In this document: piece by piece, positions 1 through 6,132 of the stretch
Numbering within the stretch: position 1 is the first letter of the stretch
Layout: each line of letters opens with the position of its first letter
Assembly: GCA_964444795.1 (NCBI GenBank)
Contig: CAYUIQ010000214.1
Coordinates: 1 to 15,649, forward strand
Reading direction: 5' to 3'
Source of the DNA: JABMRP01 sp964444795
Lineage (GTDB): Bacteria; Planctomycetota; Planctomycetia; Pirellulales; Thermoguttaceae
DNA: 15,649 bases
Program-made: the position numbers and the translations under genes
Notes under the pieces: generated by a model
Databases searched by the model: none
Told to the model about the DNA's origin: nothing
Seen by the model: only the letters and a program-made list of their open reading frames with translations

Positions 1-6
1 ATCATG

Positions 7-66
7 GTAACTCGAAGCGTAAGCGAGAGACGACTGACAAATTCCCTCGCTTACGCTTCGGGTTAC
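7..66. repeat. Long inverted repeat (REP-like hairpin)
   Basis: Bases 7-27 are the reverse complement of bases 46-66 apart from one position (T12 against G61, a G-U wobble in RNA). This gives a 21-bp stem around an 18-base loop. The arm core reads CGAAGCGTAAGCGAG. The element lies about 50 bases upstream of the epimerase gene, so it probably marks the end of an upstream gene outside the window or is a dispersed palindromic repeat. There is no T-run directly after the stem, so a classical rho-independent terminator is not clear. I recall similar 'cgaagcgtaagcgag' motifs being frequent between genes in planctomycete genomes, but cannot confirm this here. Confidence 0.75.
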
Positions 67-113
67 TATGGACTCGTGAATAGCCCGAGTTAATACAGCG
101 ACGGAGATCCCCC

Positions 114-533
114 ATGCAGCCACCCACGCAAATCGACCACCTGGGCATTGCCGTGGAGTCGCTGGACGAGGCGTGTCGTCTGTACCGTGACGTTCTCGGT
201 CTGTCGTGCGACGGGATCGAGGAAATCCCGGACCAGAAGGTTCGCGTCGCACTGTTTCAGATGGGCGAGGTGCGCATCGAACTGCTCCAGTCGACCACCG
301 ACGACGGCCCGATCGCAAAATTCCTCGCCCGCCGCGGACCGGGCCTGCATCACGTCGCCTACCGCGTCGCCGATCTGCCGGCCACGCTGGCGGCCCTGAA
401 GTCGGCCGGCATGCAACTCATCGACGAAGCACCCCGCCCCGGCGCCCACGGCATGCAGATCGCCTTTGCCCACCCCAAGAGCACCGGCGGCGTACTGACG
501 GAATTTTGCCAAGAAGGACCATCGGACGCTTGA
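114..533 (+). CDS. mce: Methylmalonyl-CoA epimerase
   Basis: Interconverts (2R)- and (2S)-methylmalonyl-CoA in the cytoplasm, linking propionyl-CoA carboxylation to methylmalonyl-CoA mutase. The 139-residue length is normal for this vicinal-oxygen-chelate (VOC) enzyme. Two beta-alpha-beta modules are visible: one starting at IDHLGIAV (7-14) and one at GLHHVAYRV (77-85). Expected metal ligands are present at His9, near Glu56 (IELLQ), His80 and Glu130 (LTEFC). Glu37 in the IEEIPDQKV stretch fits the family's general base by position, though I have not aligned it formally. The segment LIDEAPRPGAHG with HPKSTGGVL (102-128) is very characteristic of bacterial epimerases. The ATG at 114 is supported by GGAG at 103-106, seven bases upstream. 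The mutase and carboxylase genes are not downstream, so any operon partner would lie before the window. The gene ends facing the leftward gene that terminates at 658. Confidence 0.93.
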   Translation: MQPPTQIDHLGIAVESLDEACRLYRDVLGLSCDGIEEIPDQKVRVALFQMGEVRIELLQSTTDDGPIAKFLARRGPGLHHVAYRVADLPATLAALKSAGMQLIDEAPRPGAHGMQIAFAHPKSTGGVLTEFCQEGPSDA

Positions 534-600
534 CGCGAAGGTGGGTGTTTGCTGCCCGTTGAGAAAGGTCCTTCCGGGATTTGCGTCCTTGGAATACGCA

Positions 601-617
601 CACCCGAAGTACGGGTG
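601..617. terminator. Short GC hairpin between convergent genes
   Basis: CACCCG (601-606) pairs with CGGGTG (612-617) around a five-base loop. It lies in the 124-base gap between the ends of the epimerase gene and the leftward solenoid gene. The position suits a bidirectional terminator, but there is no adjacent T-run on either strand, so it could equally be a REP-type repeat. Confidence 0.35.
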
Positions 618-657
618 CCTGCTCCAGATAGCGGGTGGGGTTGCGTCGGATGAGCCG

Positions 658-1932
658 TCATTCACTTTTCAGTACGGCCCGAAGCCTCTTCCGTTCCTCA
701 GGCCGCAACTCAAAACCAAAACTAAAATGTGGTTCATTCTTAACGGCGTCACGCATTCGGAAAGGCACGTCGGCATAGGTGTTCCACGGTTGAGAGTAGG
801 ACCCTTGTCTGCGGGCCAATGAAATGAGCGTTTCGGCCACGGTGCGTTCCAGTTCATCGATGACGTCGTCGTCATCGTTGTCGTTATCGTTATCGTTATC
901 ATTGGCGTCATCATGGAAGGCTTCGGCAAACGTTGGCCCCATGCGAACGTTGCACAAGTCGTCATACGCAACCGGATGGGCCGTGGAGCAGGCATGAATC
1001 ATCACATCCATGATTCTCTTCAGGCCTCGCCACGTCTTCTCCGCGTGAATCGGCTTCATGTTCGCCTTGTGGCTGATACCGAATAGCACATCGCTTTTCA
1101 CTCGTGTGGCGAAGTTCGACGAAAGCGTATTGAGGTATTCGGTATTCTCATCGAAGTACTCGTATAGGGATTCGTCCGCATGTCTCGTGAGAGCGGATGC
1201 GGCGGCCATCCGTGCCATCGCATTCGATTCTCGATTCTCCAGGCACGATTGCAGGAATTTCCTTGCCTCCCTCAGGCTAGGAAGACGTCCTACCGCCTTA
1301 ATGAGCTGGAAGTCCTCAAGGTGCGTTGCACTCTTTCGCAGGCTCACGATATCCAGTTCAAATCCGCTACGTTCGATCACTCCCTCAATGAGTTCGGAAG
1401 CCGTTTCATGTGTGTTGAAAGCGGCATCGCGGGACAATGCGTCAATCGCGACTCCCATGCTCTTCTTTTCGGAAACGTGCGAACTGAAAGCTTCTCTCCA
1501 TTGAAGAGGATTCCTGTAAAGAAGGAGTTCCAGAGAGAATTCGCCTACAGAGATCTCGGAGAGGACGCAGCCAATAGGGAGGTAGGATACCCAGGCACTA
1601 TCATCAAGGTGCTTTCTGAGAATGTCGTCAGCGTCAGCGGCATCAGAATTGGCCAGACAGTACAGCCCCATGCATCTCTCAATCGGGTTCTTGCTTTCGA
1701 TGAGGCTCTTGAAGTCCGTCGAGGAGCCGTGCTCACGGATCGTCTTGGAAAGGGTATAGAACAACCCCTCAGTGTTGCCGCCGATACCTACTGCGGATCC
1801 AACCACGCCCTCAGCTTTGGTTAGACGGTCAAGAGCCTTCTGAAGCTCGGTCGCGTTCCCTTCGGGTGCCGCAAGCAAAGCGGTCGTGAGAACGGTCATA
1901 GGGAGCATTCGTAGGAGTACGGCCATTACCAT
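658..1932 (-). CDS. Exported alpha-solenoid-like protein of unknown function
   Basis: I do not recognise a named family. The 424-residue product starts with a hydrophobic segment (residues 3-22, MAVLLRMLPMTVLTTALLAA) ending in an Ala-rich cleavage-type site, so it is probably exported. The rest is mostly predicted helix with amphipathic pairs, for example around 219-260 (SLREARKFLQSCL, then MARMAAASALTRH), which resembles HEAT-like repeats. An acidic low-complexity tract at 341-356 consists of alternating Asp and Asn, encoded by a hexanucleotide repeat. The ATG at 1932 and an in-frame ATG at 1926 are both possible; a weak GGGAAA lies just upstream, and either start keeps the signal peptide. 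The codons look less GC-rich than in the neighbouring genes, which hints at a different origin or relaxed constraint. Transcription would start in the divergent region at 1933-2388. The frame and signal peptide support a real gene, but the function is open. Confidence 0.7.
   Translation of the reverse strand: MVMAVLLRMLPMTVLTTALLAAPEGNATELQKALDRLTKAEGVVGSAVGIGGNTEGLFYTLSKTIREHGSSTDFKSLIESKNPIERCMGLYCLANSDAADADDILRKHLDDSAWVSYLPIGCVLSEISVGEFSLELLLYRNPLQWREAFSSHVSEKKSMGVAIDALSRDAAFNTHETASELIEGVIERSGFELDIVSLRKSATHLEDFQLIKAVGRLPSLREARKFLQSCLENRESNAMARMAAASALTRHADESLYEYFDENTEYLNTLSSNFATRVKSDVLFGISHKANMKPIHAEKTWRGLKRIMDVMIHACSTAHPVAYDDLCNVRMGPTFAEAFHDDANDNDNDNDNDDDDVIDELERTVAETLISLARRQGSYSQPWNTYADVPFRMRDAVKNEPHFSFGFELRPEERKRLRAVLKSE
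865..900. repeat. Hexanucleotide microsatellite inside a CDS
   Basis: Six consecutive hexamers on the + strand (GTCGTC, GTCATC, GTTGTC, then GTTATC three times) occupy 865-900. Read on the minus strand they encode alternating Asn-Asp and Asp-Asp dipeptides within residues 341-356 of the solenoid protein. Gain or loss of a unit keeps the frame and only changes the length of the acidic tract. Three units are identical, which is consistent with recent slippage. Confidence 0.85.
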
Positions 1933-2001
1933 TTCCCATTGGACAGAGTCGAGTGAATTGCCGGGCGCGCCGCCGATGAACGCGCCGTCTGACCTCGCTT
2001 A

Positions 2002-2031
2002 ATTCTACCCCGCATCATGTGGGGGGTGCAA
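2002..2031 (-). promoter_or_regulatory. Candidate promoter with internal palindrome
   Basis: Read leftward there is a -10 box TAGAAT (complement of 2002-2007) and a weak -35 box TTGCAC (complement of 2026-2031), 18 bases apart. Transcription would start near 1995, giving a leader of about 60 bases before the solenoid gene. The spacer holds a near-palindrome: CCCCGC (2008-2013) pairs with GTGGGG (2019-2024) around ATCAT. That could be an operator, but it is short and GC-rich. Confidence 0.35.
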
Positions 2032-2269
2032 TCGGCTGGCTGAGGCCGTGCAGCAGGCTGAATCGCGGGCTGGCGGAGTGCGAGGGCAAGCACCAGGAGC
2101 GAAGAACCACCTTGCCGAGGGGGTTCGCCGACACGAAGGCTGCCCCAAGCCCCTTCTGGCAGAGGATCTGCAATACTCGGCGGCAATCGGACCGAACAGT
2201 ATAGCGGTATCGTTGCGCGCATGCCGAATCACCAACTCTCGTCGCGATGGCCGTGAGGTGAGAACTGAC

Positions 2270-2299
2270 TTGACGTGCCGCACTTGCTTTCGGCACAAT
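2270..2299 (+). promoter_or_regulatory. Candidate sigma70-type promoter
   Basis: TTGACG (2270-2275) matches five of six -35 positions, and CACAAT (2294-2299) matches four of six -10 positions, with an 18-base spacer. Transcription would start about 80 bases before the DUF4159 gene. GTGCCG (2275-2280) and CGGCAC (2291-2296) form an inverted repeat around ten bases that overlaps both boxes, which could be an operator. Confidence 0.4.
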
Positions 2300-2388
2300 G
2301 AAAGGGATAGAAAAGTAACCCGGACAAGCCTTTACGGCGAGGCATCCTCTCGCCGGGGCTTAATCCGCCGCCATAAGGGAGAGAACCG

Positions 2389-3981
2389 ATGGCAACTTCC
2401 GAGGGACCATGCAACGGCGGGCAATGCAACGGCGGCCAGTCGAGACGCGAATTTCTCCAACGGGTCGGGAAGACGTGTGCCGTGGGGTCCGCCGCGGGTG
2501 GGATCAACATCGCGTCGTTGGCTTGGGGACAAGAGAACTCGGGCGAGGTGACCGATTGCGGCCCGCCGCCCAAAGCCAAGCCGCAGCATCGCACCGGTGG
2601 CGAGTCGTTTGCCCCGCTGCCACTGCCGGTCACCCCGTTGCGACGCTCGGAAAAGAAACGCCCGCCGAGCCCGCCGGCGCTGATCGGCAAGACGGCCCTG
2701 GGACGCACGCGCTGGAAGACGCAGGAAGGCAAGCGCGTACAATACCGCGACTGGATGACCGATCCGGCCGACATCAACAGCCTGCTGGTGTGGACCAATG
2801 AGAAGCTGGGGATCAGCTACCGGTCGATCGAGACCGATTTCGCCCACTTCTCGTTCGACCCGCGCGAACTGCCCGCCCTGCTCTTCTCCGGCCATAACAA
2901 GTTCTCGCTCAAAGACGAGGTCCGCCGGGCTTTACACCGCTACGTGGCCGACGGCGGGATGATCATCGGCGACGCGTGTTGCGGGTGGAACGATTTCGCC
3001 GAATCGTTTCGCGCCGAGATGGAACAGATTTTCCCCGGCCGCCCTTTGCGCAAGATGCTGCCCGAGGAGCCCCTGTTCTCATCCTATTACAAGATGGAAC
3101 AGGAACTGACGTACAAGAAGGGCGACGGATCGACCTACTCCGACGAACCGTGCCTGGAATCGATCGACTTCGGCTGTCGTAGCGGCGTGATCTTCTCGCC
3201 TATCGACATGACGTGCGGCTGGGACGGCCACGAGCACCCGCGCGGCACCCGGATGGTCGTCGATCAGGCTCGCCAGATAGGCGCCAACATCGTCACGTAT
3301 CTTCTGGGAACCTACCAACTCGGCCGATTCTTAAGCAGCACCAAGGTCTATCACGAGGCGGGTGCCCCGACCCGCGACGATTTCGTGCTAGCCCAATTGA
3401 AGCACGAAGGCGATTGGGATCCCGACCCCTCGGCCGTCCACAACCTGCTGAAGTACGCCCGCGACAATTCGACGCTGGAAGTGAAGTTCAAGCGGGTCGA
3501 CGTCGAGTTGAAGGAGACGGTCGGGCTGAACTATCCGCTGTTGTACATGACCGGCCATCGCGAATTCCATTGGAACGCCGACGAAGTGGCCCAGATGCGT
3601 CGCTATCTCACCTCGGGCGGACTGTTGCTGGCCGACGCCTGTTGCGGCCGCATGGCGTTCGATCAGGCCTTTCGAAGTCAGATCAAGAAAGTGCTGCCCG
3701 AGAGCCGTCTGGAAACACTCCCCCTGGACGACCCGCTGTTCCACTGCCACAACGACATTGCCCGGGTCGACTACACGCCGCGGGTGCGCGAGGACTTCGG
3801 GCCGATGGACTCGCCGGAACTCGAGGCGGTGAAGATCGACGGACGTCTGGCGGTCGTCTACAGCCGGTTCGATCTGGGCAACGGTTGGGAGCAATTTCCA
3901 CACGCCTACAGTTACGGCCTGAAGGATGAATCGGCCCTCCGGATCGGGACCAACGTGATCGTGCATGCGATGATTCATTAG
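2389..3981 (+). CDS. Tat-exported protein with two DUF4159-like domains
   Basis: The function of DUF4159 is not established; I recall the fold being grouped with glutamine-amidotransferase-like domains. The 530-residue product carries a twin-arginine signal: SRREFLQRVG at 18-27, then a weakly hydrophobic stretch to about 46 ending AWG. A Pro-rich linker runs to about 115. Two homologous modules follow, about 117-312 and 318-530. Both contain a hydrophobic strand with a Gly-His turn (LLFSGHN 164-170; LLYMTGHRE 384-392), then a G-G-x(4)-D-A-C-C-G motif (GGMIIGDACCG 189-199; GGLLLADACCG 410-420), an F-x(2)-SFR/AFR helix, and EEPLF or DDPLF (226-230, 447-451). Each ends in a G(A/T)N(I/V)(V/I) strand. 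The ATG at 2389 has AAGGGAGAG (2375-2383) upstream. Such domains are often encoded near MoxR/DUF58/VWA genes; here the gene stands alone. The domain call is strong and the role unknown. Confidence 0.85.
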   Translation: MATSEGPCNGGQCNGGQSRREFLQRVGKTCAVGSAAGGINIASLAWGQENSGEVTDCGPPPKAKPQHRTGGESFAPLPLPVTPLRRSEKKRPPSPPALIGKTALGRTRWKTQEGKRVQYRDWMTDPADINSLLVWTNEKLGISYRSIETDFAHFSFDPRELPALLFSGHNKFSLKDEVRRALHRYVADGGMIIGDACCGWNDFAESFRAEMEQIFPGRPLRKMLPEEPLFSSYYKMEQELTYKKGDGSTYSDEPCLESIDFGCRSGVIFSPIDMTCGWDGHEHPRGTRMVVDQARQIGANIVTYLLGTYQLGRFLSSTKVYHEAGAPTRDDFVLAQLKHEGDWDPDPSAVHNLLKYARDNSTLEVKFKRVDVELKETVGLNYPLLYMTGHREFHWNADEVAQMRRYLTSGGLLLADACCGRMAFDQAFRSQIKKVLPESRLETLPLDDPLFHCHNDIARVDYTPRVREDFGPMDSPELEAVKIDGRLAVVYSRFDLGNGWEQFPHAYSYGLKDESALRIGTNVIVHAMIH

Positions 3982-4010
3982 GGATTCGCGATTGCGCTAT
4001 GTAGACCTCG

Positions 4011-4033
4011 TTCCCAACGCTCCGCGTTGCGGA
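4011..4033. terminator. GC hairpin after the DUF4159 gene
   Basis: CAACGC (4015-4020) pairs with GCGTTG (4024-4029) around TCC, and weaker pairing continues outward to 4011/4033. It lies 30 bases after the DUF4159 stop codon, a plausible terminator position, but no T-run follows. The wording 'ttcccaacgctccgcgtt' resembles dispersed palindromic repeats I recall from planctomycetes and cyanobacteria, so a repeat that doubles as an RNA end is likely. Confidence 0.45.
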
Positions 4034-4107
4034 CCCGATTCCGTAAGCTATACATGATCAGGTGACGATCACGAGCAACGGAATTCGGATTGCGAGGGTT
4101 GTGTCGA

Positions 4108-4353
4108 ATGAACGAGCACGTCCAACGACTGGTTGTCAGCGGAAGCGACGTGAAGCAGCGTAGCCGTTTCGGTCGGCTACGGGTGATGGGGACTCCGTTT
4201 TGGGTCCAGACAAAGCCCGGCCGTCGCGAGTCCTTCGTTGTCTGCCAATGCACCTGTGGCACGATCTGCGCGGTCGATTCCATGGGCCTCACCGCCAACC
4301 GCTCCGCCTCCTGCGGCTGCGTCCGAGGCAAGCTGGCCAGAACCGCCCGATAG
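4108..4353 (+). CDS. Small Cys-rich putative zinc-ribbon protein
   Basis: An 81-residue protein with a C-x-C-x-C-G cluster at 46-51 (CQCTCG) and a second pair at 69-71 (SCGC), ideal for binding one zinc ion. The N-terminal half holds RSRFGRLRVMG (18-28). This FGRL-x-V-x-G, CxCG, SCGC pattern is one I recall from small uncharacterised phage and bacterial proteins, some related to HNH or AP2-type DNA-binding domains; the basic C-terminus (VRGKLARTAR) would fit nucleic-acid contact. That role is inference. I chose the ATG at 4108 because GAGGG (4094-4098) sits nine bases before it; an in-frame TTG at 4090 would add six residues. It is probably transcribed alone, lying 126 bases after the DUF4159 gene with a hairpin between them. 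Confidence 0.6.
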   Translation: MNEHVQRLVVSGSDVKQRSRFGRLRVMGTPFWVQTKPGRRESFVVCQCTCGTICAVDSMGLTANRSASCGCVRGKLARTAR

Positions 4354-4709
4354 CGGGAATCGCGGCCCCGAAGATAGCATCTCGGGTCCGGCAACCCTCA
4401 ATCCGCGATCTCAAACGGTTGACCCACCGATCATCTTCCCGCGGCCGGTTCCTTTCGATTTCGGCCCGGCCGAAAGAGACGGGAATCGCTAAGTCCTTTC
4501 CCGGTAATCACTTCCGGTTCTCGTTCCAATGAGAATCGTTCGAGGAGGGTTGCGTACGGGGAGGTTGATGAGTAACGTCACGAAACGTCAACACGTAGTG
4601 CCCAAGTCCACGGATGCCAAGTGGATGGCAGCTTCAGCTACATCTCACGGAGCGAGACGGCTACTTCAAGGAGCAAACCGAAATCGACCCACGAAGGAGA
4701 CCCAACACC
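4354..4709. other. Intergenic leader region upstream of the sulfatase
   Basis: The 356 bases contain no convincing gene. TTTCGGCC and GGCCGAAA (4459-4466 and 4468-4475) form a perfect 8-base inverted repeat around a single C, which in RNA would fold with a few bases unpaired; it may end transcription of the small upstream gene. No good -35/-10 pair stands out. GAAGGAGA (4693-4700) near the right end is a strong ribosome-binding site for the sulfatase. Confidence 0.55.
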
Positions 4710-6113
4710 ATGTTCACGCTCAACATCCCCAACACACTACGTCCGCTTCTCATCGCGGCCTTTGCCGTGACGTTCCTGCCGACCACATTCAATTCCCTCG
4801 CCGCCCAAGAACCATTCACACGTCCCAACGTCATCATCATGTTCAGCGACGACCAGGGGACGCTGGATGCCAACTGCTACGGCTCGACCGATCTCTATAC
4901 GCCGGCAATGGACACGCTGGCGAAGACGGGGGTGCGGTTTACGCAGGCATACGCGCATACGGTTTGCTGTCCGGCGAGGGCGCTGTTGATGACCGGGCGG
5001 CATCCGCAGAGGGGGAATGTGAACGTTTGGACGCAGGGGAACGCCAAGGGACCGGCGGGCGTCAATATGTTCAAGGAAGAGGTGACCATCGCCGAGGCGT
5101 TGAAAGCGTCCGGGTACAGGACGGCCCTGTTTGGGAAGTGGCATCTGGGGGCCGATCTGGAGCATGGGCCGACGAAGCAGGGGTTCGATCGGTTTTTTGG
5201 GCTGCGCGGCGGGTTTATCGACAACTACAACCACCATTTTCTCCACGGCAACGGCTTTCATGATCTGTACGAGGGCACCGAGGAGGTCTTTCGTAAGGGC
5301 GAGTATTTTCCCGACCTGATTACCGATCGGGCGCTGCGGTTCGTGGAGGAGAATCGGCAGCGACCGTTTTTTATGTACCTGGCGTTCAACGTGCCCCACT
5401 ATCCGGAGCAGGCCGACGAGAAGTTTGCCCAGCGGTATCGCGAGATGCCCATGCCGCGGCAGTCGTACGCCCGGATGATCTCGACGACTGACGATCGGAT
5501 GGGCCGGGTGCTGGCGAAGCTCGATGAGTTGAAGCTCCGCGAGCATACGATCGTCGTGTTCATGAGCGATAACGGCCACTCGGCCGAAAACAGCACGATC
5601 CGCACCGACAACCACACCAGCGGCCTGCCCAAGGGCCATTATTACGGTGCCCATGGCGGGGGCGGTAATACTGGAAAATGGCGGGGACACAAGGGCACGT
5701 TTTACGAAGGGGGCTTGCGCGTGCCGGCGATCATCAGCTACCCGGCCCGATTGCCGCAAGGCGTGGTCCGCGATCAGGCGATCACCGCGGCCGATTGGAT
5801 GCCGACCCTATTGGACCTCTGCGGCGTGCCGCTACCGAACGTCACGCTCGACGGCCGTAGCCTGCTGCCGATCATCGCTTCGCCCCGTGCGCCCACGCAC
5901 CACAAGGTCATGCACTGGCAATGGCACGCCGCCTGGGCCGTGCGCCGGGGCGATTGGAAATTGCTCGGCAGCCGCGACGGGGCCAAGTTTCTCGGCAATC
6001 TGGCCGAGGAGCAGCCCGAGGTGAAGAACCATCTCAAAGAGCAACCGGAAATCGTCGCGGAGCTACTCTCCCTGCACAAGCAGTGGGCCGAAGAGGTAAC
6101 ACCGCAGCGGTGA
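4710..6113 (+). CDS. Secreted type I (formylglycine) sulfatase
   Basis: Hydrolyses a sulfate ester, probably from a sulfated polysaccharide or aryl compound outside the cytoplasm; the substrate cannot be read from sequence. The 467-residue protein has a signal peptide (10-32, ending SLAA). Catalytic landmarks of the S1 alkaline-phosphatase-like fold are all present: metal-binding Asp47-Asp48 (MFSDDQG), the nucleophile motif C86-C-P-A-R90 followed by ALLMTGRHP, Lys143 and His145 in GKWHLG, His230 in NVPHYP, and Asp287-Asn288 in MSDNGH. Cys86 must be oxidised to formylglycine by a separate enzyme, not encoded in this window. The length is typical. An open frame extends 96 bases further upstream, but I start at 4710 because GAAGGAGA lies nine bases before this ATG and the signal peptide begins there. 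It ends 19 bases from the convergent ATPase gene. Confidence 0.93.
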   Translation: MFTLNIPNTLRPLLIAAFAVTFLPTTFNSLAAQEPFTRPNVIIMFSDDQGTLDANCYGSTDLYTPAMDTLAKTGVRFTQAYAHTVCCPARALLMTGRHPQRGNVNVWTQGNAKGPAGVNMFKEEVTIAEALKASGYRTALFGKWHLGADLEHGPTKQGFDRFFGLRGGFIDNYNHHFLHGNGFHDLYEGTEEVFRKGEYFPDLITDRALRFVEENRQRPFFMYLAFNVPHYPEQADEKFAQRYREMPMPRQSYARMISTTDDRMGRVLAKLDELKLREHTIVVFMSDNGHSAENSTIRTDNHTSGLPKGHYYGAHGGGGNTGKWRGHKGTFYEGGLRVPAIISYPARLPQGVVRDQAITAADWMPTLLDLCGVPLPNVTLDGRSLLPIIASPRAPTHHKVMHWQWHAAWAVRRGDWKLLGSRDGAKFLGNLAEEQPEVKNHLKEQPEIVAELLSLHKQWAEEVTPQR

Positions 6114-6132
6114 TGGCCTGGGGACCACGACT

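Larger units (their letters stand above)
1933..2388. other. Divergent intergenic region, no gene found
   Basis: This 456-base stretch separates the leftward solenoid gene from the rightward DUF4159 gene. I find no convincing coding frame: the open frames through it are rich in Arg, Ser and Pro and lack ribosome sites or recognisable motifs. It holds one candidate promoter in each direction, and a ribosome-binding sequence near its right end. Roughly 2030-2200 is very GC-rich and could be an old repeat or gene remnant, but nothing in it identifies a source. Confidence 0.6.

Noticed and set aside
2048..2551. A 167-codon + frame spanning the divergent intergenic region
   Set aside because: No ribosome site or motif, and it overlaps the start of the DUF4159 gene in another frame.
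4086..4107. TTG start at 4090 for the small Cys-rich protein
   Set aside because: Possible, but the ATG at 4108 has a GAGGG ribosome site at a suitable distance while the TTG has none.
4737..5759. A 340-codon minus-strand frame over the sulfatase
   Set aside because: Antisense shadow of a gene with all catalytic residues intact; composition is Arg/His/Val rich without motifs.
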